Assembly (NCBI GenBank): GCA_012931725.1 | Contig: CM022946.1 | Location: forward strand, 134,908,741 to 134,972,740 | Source: Litsea cubeba | Lineage: Eukaryota > Streptophyta > Magnoliopsida > Laurales > Lauraceae | DNA length: 64,000 bases | Reading direction: 5' to 3' | In this document: one piece after another, positions 11,501-22,993 of the stretch | Numbering within the stretch: the first letter of the stretch is position 1 | Layout: every line of letters begins with the position of its first letter | Notes under the pieces: model-generated | What the model was told of the DNA's origin: nothing | The model's database searches: none | The model's input: the letters and a program-made list of their open reading frames with translations, nothing else | Made by a program: the position numbers and the translations under genes

Positions 11501-11850
11501 ATGACATGACTCAAGAAAGCAATGTCAAATTGCGACTCCATGAGCTGGACAATCTCGATGAGAGACGGCTCGAAGCTCAACAAAGCATTGAACTTTACCA
11601 AGCACGTATGGCAGGATCTTTCGATAAAAAGGTCAGGCAACGCGCCTACAAAAAGAATGACTTGGTTCTTGCGGTAAAAAGACCAATGGTCTTCGCTCAC
11701 AAGTCCAAAGGCAAATTTGAGCCGAAATGGGAGGGACCCTACGTCATCGACAAAGTTTTCTCCAATGGCGCATACGCACTCCTAAACATGGAAGGTGACA
11801 GATGTATGCTGCCCATCAATGGCAAGTTCTTAAAGCGGTACTACCCTTGA
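8534..11850 (+). pseudogene. Reverse transcriptase, RNase H, second RNase H and integrase of Tat-A
   Basis: Copies element RNA into DNA and integrates it. RT: residues 1-230 counted from Met 8653, with FMDGFFGYNQI (Tat-B has S in place of the second F) and catalytic YVDD at 9172-9183. First RNase H: about 9598-9840; the usual catalytic TDAS is LYTRALD and the C-terminal TDH motif is lost, so it is probably inactive. Second, archaeal-type RNase H: about 10050-10455, with YFDG, NNAAEYQA, FGDSQL and RADALA retained. Integrase: HHCC zinc module (about 10785-10915), catalytic core with WGMDIIGP, HDNGPQF and the Glu in GLAEAFNK (about 10975-11470), and a GPY module (KWEGPYVIDKV) near 11725. Open to the shared stop at 11848-11850. 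Broken only in that it is disconnected from gag and protease by upstream lesions. Confidence 0.9.
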
Positions 11851-12224
11851 AGACTTACCCAACTGGGTAAGAGCAATGCCTGTATGGCCAAAACCGGTTT
11901 CCAGGTACACGCTCGCTAAACCCACCCTTTTTTAGAATTTTCATATCAAATGTTGAAATTTTTAGAAATCTAAAACAATGCTTACTTTCATCGTTTCATT
12001 GTTCAAAAAAAAATATATATATATCCAAGTTCAGGAACCTTTCCCTAACTTGACCAAAATTTTCAACCTTTGAACCCAAAATTCATGGTTTGAAACAAAA
12101 TCCGGATTCAGGGATTTCTACCCTAGTCCACCCTGCCTTTTACCGCCAAAATGGTTTTAGGTCAAAATTTATGACCCTCGTGTCTTTAAAAAATATATAT
12201 ATATATATATATTTTTTCAAAAAA
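11851..12224 (+). other. Pol 3' flank of Tat-A, no gene seen
   Basis: Sequence between the pol stop and the tandem arrays, conserved in Tat-B (about 45536-45862). It contains two short (TA)n tracts and no reading frame of note. Confidence 0.7.
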
Positions 12225-12620
12225 CCCGCGAGGAAGCGACGCTTAGTCGATACTCGCACAAATCGGAAGCAAGCGAACCACGTTCGACACTTCCAAAATT
12301 GCAGGAAAGCGACATTTCGTCGATACTTGCAAAATCCAAAACTGTGGAGACGCAACATTTCAGTTGATATCCATAACCCAAAGGTTCGAGAAAACCACAA
12401 ATTTCAAAAATCGTGGGGAAACGACATCAAGTCAGTACCCGCAAAACCAAAATTTTTGAAAAGCAAGGATGCGACATTCCATCGATACTTGCACCCAAAT
12501 CCGCGAGGATGCGACATTCCATCGATACTCGCAACCGAATGAGCAAGGATGCGACATTCCATCGATACTTGCAAGAACATTCAGCAGGGAGGCGACTTTT
12601 AGTCGATACTTGCATTTTTT
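12225..12620 (+). repeat. Imperfect tandem repeat, GCGACATTCCATCGATACTTGCA type
   Basis: Eight or so diverged units of about 40-65 bp, each with a GCGAC-TT core followed by YCGATAYTYGCA. The last four are most alike. The same array is at about 45046-45500 in Tat-B, with the same order of unit variants. Frames running through it translate the repeat and are not genes. Confidence 0.8.
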
Positions 12621-12631
12621 TGAAATCAAAA

Positions 12632-12985
12632 CAGGCTATAAATGCCACAAAACAGGCTATAAATGCCACAAACCGGCTATAAATGCCATCAAAACCGGCT
12701 ATCAATGCCACCAAAAACAAAACCGGCTATCAATGCCACAAAAAAAAAAACTTGGATTTCAAAAAAACCCGGCTATCAATGCCACAAAAAAAAAAAACCG
12801 GCTATCAACGCCACCAAAACAAAACAGGCTATAAATGCCACAAACCGGCTATCAATGCCACCAAAACTGGCTATAGATGCCACAAAAAAAAAAAAAAAAA
12901 AACTCGGCTATCAATGCCACAAGAAAAGCTGGCTCTCATGCCAAAATTGGCTTCCATGCCACAAACAAAAAACCTGGCTTTCATG
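12632..12985 (+). repeat. Minisatellite, GGCTATMAATGCCA-type units
   Basis: About 13-15 units of 18-30 bp sharing GGCTATAAATGCCA or GGCTATCAATGCCA, separated by variable A-rich spacers. The last units decay to GGCTTTCATGCCA. The core matches the unit in the LTR (676-755). Tat-B has the same array at about 44590-45045. Confidence 0.85.
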
Positions 12986-13040
12986 CCAAAACAATCACTT
13001 GACAAAAGATTTTCACAAAATGACAACCTCTTGATCAAAT

Positions 13041-13305
13041 CCCATTTAGCAATTACTTTTATCACAAAAAGATTCAAGTGAGCGTAGGGATAACAAAAAA
13101 AGAGCATCCCATTTAGCAATTACTTTTATCACAAAAAGATTCAAGTGAGCGTAGGGATAACAAAAAAAGAAAAGCATCCCATTTAGCAATTACTTTTATC
13201 ACAAAAAGATTCAAGTGAGCGTAGGGATAACAAAAAAGAAAAGCATCCCATTTAGCAATTACTTTTATCACAAAAAGATTCAAGTGAGCGTAGGGATAAC
13301 AAAAA
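13041..13305 (+). repeat. Tandem repeat, four ~68-bp units
   Basis: Units start at 13041, 13108, 13178 and 13247, each CCCATTTAGCAATTACTTTT ... GAGCGTAGGGATAAC followed by a short A run. Tat-B has only two units (about 44400-44540), so the array has changed in number since the copies separated. Confidence 0.85.
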
Positions 13306-13442
13306 AAAAGAAAGTGTTCACAAGCACTACAAAAAAAATAACAAAAAAAGAGTACCAAAAAAATACATGTGGTACCAAAAAAAAAAAGAAAAGTGTTCAC
13401 AAGCACTACAAAAAATAAGTACCAAAAAAATACAAGTGGTAC

Positions 13443-13475
<33 letters not shown>

Positions 13476-13503
13476 AAGAAGGATGGTTTCTGTATACAGG
13501 AGC
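13306..13503 (+). repeat. A-rich repeat after the opposite-strand gene stop
   Basis: Two copies of GTGTTCACAAGCACTACAAA ... GTGGTACC separated by A runs, then a ~30-base poly-A tract at about 13450. It is the 3' flank of the opposite-strand gene. The matching block in Tat-B is 44236-44400. Confidence 0.7.
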
Positions 13504-14664
13504 TCAATCAAAAATGGTCTCCAGCCAAGAGTTCAGCTCCCCAAGCAAACTTTTAGCCTCAGCCGTCAAGGATTCCAAGGCACGCTTCTTTAGGAACTTG
13601 CCATGAGATGCTGGAGTGGGCTGTACCCCTTCTCTCACACCAGGAAGCTTACCTCGAGCAGTTTGCCATTGTTCATCCTCATCAGACTTCCTTTTGAGAA
13701 CCCGTTCGGCATCTGCAACCTGGTGAATCAGGGCACTCTCCCTGTCGCGAGCTTCTATTATGGCAGTCCACTTGGCAGCGACTTGTGCGTGCAAATGCTC
13801 AAGACGTTTCCTAGCCTCATCGACCTCCCTGTCAAGGATGTTAAGGTCATGTGTCAGCCTGATGATGGCTATCTCTTCTAAGTTCCTCTTTCGGACTGCC
13901 TGCTTCCTGCTTTCTCTAGCCTCATCCAGGTAAGACTTAGCCTTATCAGCAGGGTCCAGGAACATCTCCTTGAAGAACTGGTCATCAGCCAAACTCACGG
14001 TCTCAAACCACTTGTCACCCAGTGCAATGATCCTATCAACGATCGCCCTGGCACCTGTGACATCCAGACCAGCCTCTTCAGCATCACTGAGAATCTCCTG
14101 CACATGCTGGATCATGCCAAATCCGACTTCCAAGTGCCCAGAAAAGAGAGTCTCAATCCAAGAGCTCACAACTCGCACCACCACCTTCTTCGCAAAAAGA
14201 AGAGATGGCCCAGCTGAGGATTCGCCCAACTCCGTTGGTCGGCTACTCATGTCATCATCTGTTGAAAGAGTAACAAAAGAACTCTTTCCAGCTGAAGCTG
14301 CTCCTGCTCGGGAAGGAATCTCAGCGCGAGGAATCTCCTCAATATTGTCAGAGCTGGTCCCAGGAATCTCTACCTCTGGATCAACCTCTGGCATCTCTTG
14401 CTCTGGAAGCGACGGATCCTCCTCTGCCACTTCAAAACCTGCAAAGGAAACACAAAAAGGTATGAGTATGACCCTGTTTGAAAATCATTATCAGAGTTAT
14501 AACTATAAAATACCTTCTTCGACGACTGGCGGAACACTTTCTTCCTCCATGAACTCATCGAAAGCATCATCAACATTTGCGTCCATCGATGGTTCAAAGT
14601 CATCAGAACCCTGTGACAAGTTAGCTGGCAACAAAAAAAATGTGTTAGCAAGCCAAGTCACAAA

Positions 14665-14697
<33 letters not shown>

Positions 14698-17600
14698 AGA
14701 GAGCAAAAGAAGTCGTACCAATTGGAGATTCTGGATTTACTCCAGAGCCCGTCGGTTCTTCTTCAGGTGCCTCGACAGGATCCATCACCACCTCATCGGT
14801 TGGGACCTCAGGCATCACCAAGTCTTCCTCTGCTAAAAAAAAAAAAAAAAAAAAGAAGAAAAGCAGAAACAAGAAGCAAATCATAACATGGAAAAATCCC
14901 ATGAAAAGAAATGGGAAGAGAAAAAGGAAGAATCATACCTTCACCGACGGTCTCTTCTTCTCGGCTTCTCTTCTCTGGAGGCTCGTCAGCATCCACTGGC
15001 ACATCCTCATTGATAGTAAGAGGGACTTCCAAGTTAGGAGAGTCCTCATGCTGCCCCTTGCTACTATGATGACTCCTCCTCCTCTTACTCCTGCGGGCTC
15101 GCTTCTTAGAGGAACCTGCCCCGCTGTCAGAGTCAGGTTTGCCACTCGACTCATCACTGGATGGTCTGCTCTTGCCAGTAGACTCCACGGAAGCTTGCCT
15201 CTGCGCCGCTTGCATCCAAGCGCCAAGTTCGGCTTCCTCCTATTCTAGCTGCTCCAAAGCCTCGTCAGGTATTTCTCGAACAGCTTCAGAACCGATGACG
15301 CCCTGGTCACCGAGAAAGCCTATCTTGTGCTTCTCTCCAGAAAGGAAGGCCCAAAACTTCCTCTCGCCGGATGCCATCCGACTTTCCAAGGCCCTTTCCA
15401 GATGCCAGCTTCACATCAAGCTCCTTCCTGGAAAGTCCCCGATATGCCGAGAAGCTCTCCGCGAACCACTTCGCAAAGCCGGCAGTCCGGGAAGTCAGCA
15501 ACACAGGATAAGAAATCAGGGCTGTAGTGTCTTCAGCACTATAGAAAGCCCATGCATTTCTCCCGTCCTGTAAGCCTCCAAAGCGCTTCACCATGCTTGA
15601 AGGCGCTCCAACAACGCCTTGAGAAAAGCCAAGCTGCAAAGCAAAGCGAGAGGGTACATACGGCTGGATGTCGACGAAAAGATGTCTGCGGTACACCATC
15701 GTGCCGACACGTATGCTAAAAAGCCACTCTCTCTCTGCATTTGTCAAGGAATAATGCCTTCCCGACCCCGCCCTGGTAGAGTCTCGGGAGGCACCAAAAT
15801 CAAAAGCCTTCTTCCGCAACTCCGGAGAAAGCTTTACTGAAGATTGCCCCATCTCGACGTCCCTGAACCGTCGGATCCTCATACGGGCAAACAAAAGTGA
15901 TTCGGACACGGCTTTGCCCTTAGCCAGTCGAATCATCAGAGGATCATCATCCTGAGCAGCACCCAGCCGATGGAAGCCAGGACAGTGGTATACATACCAC
16001 GAATAAAAGATATGGGCTGAAAATACCCTATTCATGGGAAGCCCAAGCCGAACCAGAAAAGCAGCAGCCTGCAGTTCGGTACACAGGTAGGAGTAAAGAG
16101 CTGGCACCAAAGCAAGCTGCTCTCCAAACGCCATCTGACAAGCCAGGAAAAATACAATGCGGCCTGATGTGCGTTCCATCTCCTCCAGCAAATACAGCCT
16201 CACCAAGCCAATAAGTGAGGTAAACAGCGAGATCTCTCCGCAGTGCAATGTCAGGACATATGGCGTATGTACTTGCACAGAAATCTCTCAACTCTTCTTG
16301 CATGGCCAAGATCTTCTTTGGATCCTGAGCTCCAGCTTCCTGGGTCACGCTATCAGAAGACTCCCTACTATCAAAAAAGTTGGGGAATGAAGAGCAAAAA
16401 CTCTTCCAACTGCTGGATCTAACTTTCGAACCCCCCTTCTCCTTCAAAAAATCATAGAAGGCGACGAGCTGAAAGTATAAAAGCCTGAACTCCTCAGACT
16501 GCCCCTCGAGGACGCTGTCAATCGGCATAAACTCCTCATAGAGTTTGCCGAGGATGGGCAATCCGGTAATAGCACTCAGCTCCTTCAAAGAAAAACCAAT
16601 CTCACCATTCATCACAACGAAGGTATTGGTTTGTGGGAGAAATGACTCCAGCATAGCCATGAAGGCCTCGTCGGAAAAGATCACGGTCTCCCTAAAGGCG
16701 CGGACCGCATCAAAAATCCCGGCTTCCTTCAAAACGGCGCCACCAATCAGCAGGACGCGATCAGTCCACGACTTCCACTCGGAGTCAGCATTGAAGCGGC
16801 CACGAAGTCGGAAAGGCTTGATCCAATTGCTGCCGTCACCACTGAAAATACCAAGGCCCACCGGTCTCAAATCGACCGACGGATAATCAGAGCCCTGGTA
16901 GCCGCTGGATGGCATCAACAGGTCCATGTCAACAGGCGACCTCTCCGTATATCCAGGAGAACCGCCGACAAAAACCCCGGTCTTGATTACATTTGTCCTT
17001 CTCACCCAGCTTGGAGGATCTTCCCTCTTAGGGCACGTGGGGGCAAGGCTCAGAATCGAGACGGTGCGATCAAACATCGACCGGGTAGTAACAGTCTTCT
17101 TCTCACCATCTGCTGTGAAGGAAAACTGAAAACATCTCCTCTGGTATGTAATGTCATCAGGGACTGCATCACCAAAGAAGAAGGTAGGCTTGGGCAAAAC
17201 GCTCTGATCTTCCATCACCCATGGACGACTGCTTACCATGATCTTATAGAATTCCTCTCCCTTGAGAGTGATCAGTCGCTGCCTCATCTCATCTCTGTTG
17301 AGGGAGTCGCACTCTTCCAGATTTCTCTCAACATACTGGACCTTCTCAAAAGCCTGCTGAACGGCCGGATTAGAAGATCTAGAAGATCGACGAGGTACGC
17401 TTATAGCAGGCTCTTTACCCTTGTTCGCTCTGGAGGAACCACCTGAAAACGATGGAAAAGAAAAAGATCAAACATCAAAATGACAGAATCTCGCTAAAAA
17501 AAAAAAAAATCTGGCGAAATTTTGACATGATGACGGGGCAATTCCGAAGAAAAGGAACTATCCCGAAAGAAATAGAAAGCTTGAAGATGGACTCAACATC

Positions 17601-18052
17601 GCTGCGAGCTCCGAAACTCCAAACTTTCGAAACCTAAAAGTCTCCGCAAAATCAGGAAGGGCTCAACATCACTGCGAGCTCCAAGTTCCCAAATTTGCAA
17701 AAACTTTCAGGTATGCTATCACATCATGCTACAAATTTAATTTACAAATTAAAGGCATGCATGAACATCTAGATTTGCGAAAAAAAATGCATTATCATGA
17801 TGAGCAAAAAAAAAAAGAAAGAAAAAGAAACTTTCTCTAAAAAAAAAAGAGAGGGGAAAGAAAACAAAAAAAAAAGAAAGAAAAGAAACTCTCTCAAAAA
17901 TAAAGGGGAGGAAGAAAAAAAAAAGAAAAAGAGGACTGGCCCACAGGCCGTGGCCCACAGGCCACGTGGCTGTACGGCCAGATCCGTACGGATCTGTCCG
18001 TACGGCCCACACAAAAAAAAAAACAAAAAACATGAAAAAAAAAAGAAAAGAA

Positions 18053-18087
<35 letters not shown>

Positions 18088-18220
18088 GTGTGAAAAAAAA
18101 AAGGAGGCAAACACGTGGAAAAGAAAAGAAAAAGAAAGAAACAAAAAAAAGAAGAAGAAAGAACTTTTTCTTCCTACAATGGAGTTTTCTTGAAAAAAAA
18201 GGGAACTTACTTGAAGCCAT
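13504..18220 (-). pseudogene. Opposite-strand five-exon gene of Tat-A, plant-mobile-domain-like
   Basis: A spliced gene inside the retrotransposon, antisense to gag-pol. Exons, 5' to 3': 18220-18211, 17442-14939, 14832-14719, 14624-14514 and 14438-13504; every intron is GT-AG. Residues ~210-520 have the two blocks I associate with plant mobile domain (PF10536-like) proteins: ETVIFSDEAFMAMLESFLP followed by NGEIGFSLKELSAITGLP, then the YWLGEAVFAGG ... LVPALYSYL block. A basic stretch (RRSKRRRSHH) and acidic linkers follow, and the last exon is a coiled coil. Lesions relative to Tat-B: an extra base in the A run 16148-16152, an extra base in the A run 15353-15356, and nonsense CAG to TAG at 15240-15242. 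With these accounted for, exon lengths give 1,224 codons, two fewer than Tat-B. Function unknown; the family includes chromatin and silencing factors. Confidence 0.75.
17936..18010. repeat. Nested palindromes in intron 1 of the opposite-strand gene (Tat-A)
   Basis: A GC-rich island in poly-A-rich intron sequence. It holds CCGTACGG twice around the palindrome GATCCGTACGGATC, beside GGCCACGTGGC and inverted copies of CCACAGGCC. The same island is in Tat-B at 39607-39680. It could form a strong hairpin in either transcript. Confidence 0.75.
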
Positions 18221-18341
18221 TGATGGAGAAGAAGAAGAAAAGTCTTGAAGATCTTGAAGAAGAAAAGCTCTTGGTCTTGAAGCCCTCTTGAGATTATTGC
18301 AAAAGAAAGTAATAAGTGCAAGAGATCCAACCTTCTCCTTG

Positions 18342-18349
18342 CTTTTATA
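18342..18349 (-). promoter_or_regulatory. TATA box of the opposite-strand gene (Tat-A)
   Basis: TATAAAAG on the minus strand, about 122 bases before the ATG at 18220. The same motif lies at the same distance in Tat-B (39270-39277). Its presence suggests this gene does not depend on the LTR promoter. Confidence 0.65.
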
Positions 18350-18399
18350 GAGGAGAGCAAACCAAAGAAGGAAAGAAGAAAGAGGTAAGTGTTACTAAT

Positions 18400-18660
18400 T
18401 AGTAACCTTACCAAAAGAAAGAAATTAGAAAGATTCTTTCCCAAAAGAAAGATATCTTGAGGGATTCTCTCCCAAAAAGAAATCAATGAGAGATTTCCTC
18501 CTAAAAAATATAATCTATGACGGATTCTTTCCCAAAAGAAAGATATCTTGAGATATTCTATCCCAAAAATAAAGGGATCATGAGAGATTCTCTCCAAGTA
18601 AAGATATTCTTAGATATTCTCTATCCAAATGAGATATTTTTGGATATTCTTTACAAAAAT
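18400..18660. repeat. Imperfect ~40-bp repeats upstream of the opposite-strand promoter (Tat-A)
   Basis: Six or more diverged units of the form CCCAAAAGAAAGATATCTTG followed by AGAGATTCTCT. They sit directly upstream of the TATA box and recur in Tat-B at about 39000-39200. An upstream regulatory role is possible but unproven. Confidence 0.6.
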
Positions 18661-18982
18661 GACACCATATGAGATCTAAGCCATTTCAAAAGCTTAAGGT
18701 CCCATGGGTTAGCCCATATGAGCCAGGTTTGACCACCTAGGCACAACAAAAAAAAAAAAAAAAAAAAAAAAAGAAAAAGAAGAAATTTTTTTTTTGGGCT
18801 TTTAGTCAAAGAGAAATCCCTCTTACCAAGAGCATACAAAAATGGTTTCATGCCTCTTTTGAGTTGATTGGACCATACAAAAGAAAATTCCAAGCCCCAT
18901 GAGCTTCCAAAAATCAAACCATCCAGCCTCATCTACCAAATTGAGCCAAATTCTTGAAATTGACATTCCATCAAACCAAATC

Positions 18983-19200
18983 CTGGTCCCCTAACTTGCC
19001 ACATACAGCCTGTTAGGTCACAAGACCAAAACCAAAAACCAAAACCTGATCCCCTAACTTGCCACATACAGCCTGTTAGGTCACAAGATCAAAACCAAAA
19101 TTGATCCCCCAACATTCCACATACAGCTTGTTGGGTCACACGATCAAAACCAAACCCGACCCCCTAACCTGCCACATATAGCCTGTTAGGTCACAAGGTC
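18983..19200. repeat. Tandem repeat, four ~60-bp units near the 3' LTR (Tat-A)
   Basis: Four units with CCCCTAACTTGCCACATA, CAGCCTGTTAGGTCACAAG and an AACCAAAA spacer; the third is the most diverged. The equivalent array in Tat-B is about 38475-38700. Confidence 0.8.
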
Positions 19201-19416
19201 AAAACCCAAATCCACATCCCTGATGTCATCTTCAAAACTTTGCCTCGAGATGGTACGTGATCCGTTTCACTACCATAAAATTCCCCTGGAAGCTCAAAAG
19301 GCTACAAATACCAAAAAGAAAGACTGCTCAAAGACTCTTGGTCAAGTCACAGGCTCTCCTTCGAAAATCTCTTCGAGGCACATCGACTACAAAAGTTAAG
19401 CAACTCGCCGCTGTAC

Positions 19417-19430
19417 CTCGAGGGGGCATT
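19417..19430 (+). other. Polypurine tract of Tat-A
   Basis: CTCGAGGGGGCATT abuts the LTR start TGTTGACACC at 19431. It is the expected plus-strand primer site and is identical in Tat-B (38244-38257, minus strand). Confidence 0.75.
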
Positions 19431-21730
19431 TGTTGACACCAAAAAAGTCACTTTGCCTTTACAAGATCCAAAGAGCTACATGAAGTCGTAACCTGCCATA
19501 AATAGGCAATGCTGCTTCCAAAAACCAAATCTTGTCAGAATCAAACAAAAAACTGCAAGATTCTTCCAGACAGCCAAAGGAGGAGTACACAAGAAGTTTC
19601 GGGCCATTTCAAAATCATTTGGCCTAACTTCGCTTCTCCGACAGCCGAAAAGGAGCTCTCGGCGACAAAAGCTCTCCGGGACCATGGTTTCCAAGACAGA
19701 GCCTATGGATCATCTTAAAATGACTCCAATAGGTTCCCTGTCAAATTTCAAGTCAATCGGACATCGGTTGACCGCACATCAAACCGCGACATCTTCATCG
19801 CGACAAAAAGCAAGTCTACAGGTGATAGGACCCCAAACGGCTTCAAAACTCAAACAAAAGCCTATGGTTGGTCTTATTTATTGCTCAGGAGGCTTCACAC
19901 CAAATTTCAGGTCATTCCGACATCGTTTGACCCAGTTTCAGCTTCTGACGGAAAATCGGCAGCTCTGCGCGACAAAGTCTTCGGCTTTCTCAGGAAATTG
20001 GAAACTTTGCAAAATAAAATGCAAGGATTCTCATCAGGTTTCCTACAAAGAAATCAGGCCAATAAATGGTCAAAATGTCAAGGAAAAGTACAGAAGAAAA
20101 AAGAATCAAAAAAAGCAAAAACGGACGCAAAACGGGACTCGAAAGGGGGAAAACCCCCCCAGGGTCGCAGACCCCTACGACCCTGGGCCAGGGTCGCCGG
20201 CGACCTTGGACCCCGGGGTCGCCGGGAAAGCCCCGGAAACCCCGGTTTTCGCCGTTTTTTCGCGACTCGAAGGGCCCAGCCTCTGGTACTTTCCAAAATT
20301 CATGCTTTTGAGACACCAAGTCCTCTGACATCCGTCCAAAACACGGGTAAATCATCAAGAGTATCGAAGACAGTATTGATCGCCACCCGGTCAACCAAAA
20401 AAGTGTGCTTTCCACCCGACCGATCGAGAAATCGACAGGACAGATGGCACCGACCCGCTGTTGGCAACAAACACCTGAAATTACATGGTCATCTGATGTC
20501 GATCTACATGAAGATCCATCGATGATCATCGACAGAAGAATTCCAAAAGACGTGGCACGGCCCGCGACTCTTCAGCTGCTCGGCGACCACTTAATGCGAT
20601 TAATTGACTAGCTTTATTACAGTCATTAATCCATTTCTTTGGACGGCCCAATCAGAAGCAAGCATTCGGGAGTTACAAGTCAAGAGATTCATGGCATTTA
20701 ACCCATGAAACTCCTCCCATCATGGCGATTAAAGGCGATTAAATGCCCTCAATCTCCTCCGGCCAATCAGAAGCCAAGAAAAAGGAGTTACAAAATAAAC
20801 AATTCAATTTTGTAACTCCTCCCATTATGCGGCTTAATGACAATAAAAGCCCATAAACCCACCTAAAAGGCTACCTAAAAGCCTATAAATAGGAGGGCTC
20901 TCCAAGAAGAAAAGACACACAACGAACATCAACAGACAGCAGTCAGAAATCCAGAGAAAAGGAAAAGAGAGAAAACTCTGCGAAAGTTCTACACCGGCCA
21001 CCGCAACAAGGTGACAAAAGTCCCTTGGGGGGTACCCCCCCCCCCAAGGTCCTTGCCTTCTCCTCCTGCCTCCAATGGCTTAGATATGGGTTTTTAGCCC
21101 GTCTACTCGGCTTTTTATTGGACATAGGACCTTCCTTTGGTCTTTGTCCTCTAAAAACCTGAGGTTATAGCCAAGCCAAGCGAATCAATAGCATCCTCTG
21201 TTCTCATCTGCATGGATGATGGCGAAGCCCACATATGGCTTGCGACCGTCAATCTAAACGAGTCCCCCACAATCTCCTGAGAAGTTAGATCCTCCTTTTC
21301 TTGCTTTTCATTGTAGTTTGTATTTTTTTAAAAGAGACAAAAATCACAATTCTTGTCTTTCATTATTGATAAAGATTGTAAATCGGCTATAAACGCCAAA
21401 ATCGGCTATAAACGCCAAAAATCGGCTATAAACGCCAAAATCGGCTATAAATGCCAAAAAAAATCGCCTTTCACGGCAAATCAAGAAAATGTCTCTTTTC
21501 TTAAATATATGTGCAATGGAAAACTTGAAAGAAGTTGATTTCCTTTTTACTTGCGAAGGTTGATCTCCGGATCACCACTTGCAATTCCAAGGAAAAATAG
21601 AAAATCTGGCACACCCACAAAAAAAGAAATGTTGATGCACGCCCTTGCCCCCCGGTTACGAAAGGGTCGGACCCGACGGACTCCCACGTCCGCCGACCTC
21701 GGTAGAACCAAGCAGGAGCGCGGTCCATCA
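19431..21730 (+). repeat. 3' LTR of Tat-A, 2,300 bp
   Basis: Runs from TGTTGACACC to GGTCCATCA. It contains a GC-rich inverted-repeat region (about 20150-20245, copies of CAGGGTCGC and its complement), a TATA box at 20884-20891 and the four-unit GGCTATAAACGCCA array at about 21378-21460. The TSD cannot be tested because the 5' flank is outside the window. Confidence 0.92.
20884..20891 (+). promoter_or_regulatory. TATA box of Tat-A 3' LTR
   Basis: TATAAATA at the position equivalent to 181-188. It could drive transcription out into the flanking DNA to the right. Confidence 0.55.
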
Positions 21731-22333
21731 CAATCTGGCAGCAAACGGATTAGCAGAAGCTTTCAACAAGACAGTCTGCAAAATCCTCAAAAAAATGGTC
21801 TCTAGTTACAAAAGAGACAGGAGTGACAAACTATCTGAAGCTTTGTGGGTCTATCGAACCACCGTTCAAGGACAACCCATAGCACACCATTCTCCTTGGT
21901 CTATGGATGTGAAGCTGTCGTGCCCTTGGAAGTACAAATTCCTTCCTTGAGGGTATCCTTGCAAAATGACATGACTCAAGAAAGCAATGTCAAATTGTGA
22001 CTCCATGAGCTGGACAATCTCGATGAGAGACGGCTCGAAGCTCAACAAAGCATTGAACTTTACCAAGCACGCATGGCAGGATCTTTCGACAAAAAGGTCA
22101 GGCAACGCGCCTACAAAAAGGAATGACTTAGTTATTGCGGTAAAAAGACCAATGGTCTTCGCTCACAAGTCCAAAGGCAAATTTGAGCCAAAATGGGAGG
22201 GACCCTACGTCATTGACAAGGTTTTCTCCAACGGCGCATACGCACTCCTAAACATGGAGGGTGACAGATGTATGCTGCCCATCAACGACGAGTTCTTAAA
22301 GCGGTACTACCCTTGAAGACTTACCCAACTGGG
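21731..22333 (+). pseudogene. Integrase C-terminal fragment of an older Tat relative
   Basis: Starting at the first base after the Tat-A LTR, the sequence matches Tat-A 11265-11868: the integrase Glu region, the C-terminal domain, the GPY module and the stop. It carries independent damage: one base lost in the run near 21870, a stop from CGA to TGA near 21997, and one base gained near 22123. Homology ends abruptly at 22333 (CCAACTGGG). The simplest reading is that Tat-A landed in the integrase gene of a related, already decaying element, whose other part lies left of the window. Confidence 0.85.
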
Positions 22334-22993
22334 CTCTACAAACATATTATGAGAGAGCATCTTTTCAAAAAGGACTGATTCAGAAGTTTCGTCAGCCTCT
22401 AGGAACTGAAACTGAAAATGGGAAATCTATATACATACAGAATTGAAAGCTGAAATATCAACATAGGTGTTCTGCAATTTCATGGCAAGAGAGGTGAAGG
22501 TTGTATATGTATAGATTTCTATAGAAGAAATTAGCAACATGGGAAATCTCAACCATGTTAAAAGGGAAATCTGTTTGTTATTGCGTATACAGATTTCTAC
22601 ATATATTTCTAAAGAATAAAACATGGGAAAAGCATGTTGTACACACAACATATGAAATATGTTTCCATATGGCAACATGGGAAAAGCAAGGTGAAAATGG
22701 AAAATTTATTTGGACATGGAAAATATTTCCATATGACAACCATAAAACAGCTCACATCCAATCCTCAAAAATAAATCTCAAGTTAAGAGGATATTTCTAT
22801 AAAGATTTATGCATGCAGGCCGATATATATTTTTTAGTAAATCAGAAATATCATTAAAAAGCACCAACACAACAACAAGGAACATGCAAGATACTTAAAA
22901 CCAGCGTTTGGTATTGCCGTATTGGTTATTGCATCGAATCAAAACAAAAGGTGATAGATCGAATCGAGATTGAAATCAAGAGAGAGAGATTAC
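22334..22993. other. AT-rich single-copy-looking DNA, possibly first intron of the adjacent gene
   Basis: No reading frame or repeat was recognised. It lies immediately downstream, on the minus strand, of the malate dehydrogenase-like exon donor, so it would be intron 1 if that gene continues to the left. No sequence encoding the next conserved block of that enzyme (beginning QIGYA) was seen. Confidence 0.45.

Larger units (their letters stand above)
1..21730 (+). mobile_element. Tat-A: large Ty3/gypsy (Tat-type) LTR retrotransposon, 5' end outside window
   Basis: This element has the order LTR, primer site, repeat-rich leader, gag, protease, G-patch, reverse transcriptase, RNase H, second RNase H, integrase, tandem repeats, opposite-strand gene, polypurine tract, LTR. 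The second RNase H and the opposite-strand gene between pol and the 3' LTR are traits known from the Tat lineage (Retand, Ogre, Grande relatives). Comparing positions 1 and 20704 shows that about 1,273 bases of the 5' LTR lie outside the window, so the full length is about 23 kb. Over 1,024 shared bases the LTRs differ at about seven substitutions plus a few indels (hand count), which indicates a recent insertion. The copy is non-autonomous as read, because gag-pol and the opposite-strand gene are both broken. Confidence 0.9.

Noticed and set aside
12413..13081. Several 65-130 codon frames rich in Gly-Tyr-x-Cys-His repeats
   Set aside because: They translate the GGCTATMAATGCCA minisatellite in different frames. 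Periodic composition, not a zinc-finger protein.
17749..18597. Long Phe-rich frame (282 codons) and its Tat-B twin (39175-40020)
   Set aside because: A translation of poly-T/poly-A intron sequence of the opposite-strand gene, with no domain.
20066..20328. Overlapping Pro/Arg/Gly-rich frames in the LTR GC-rich block
   Set aside because: The region is a set of inverted CAGGGTCGC repeats in the LTR, and frames differ between copies through one-base indels.
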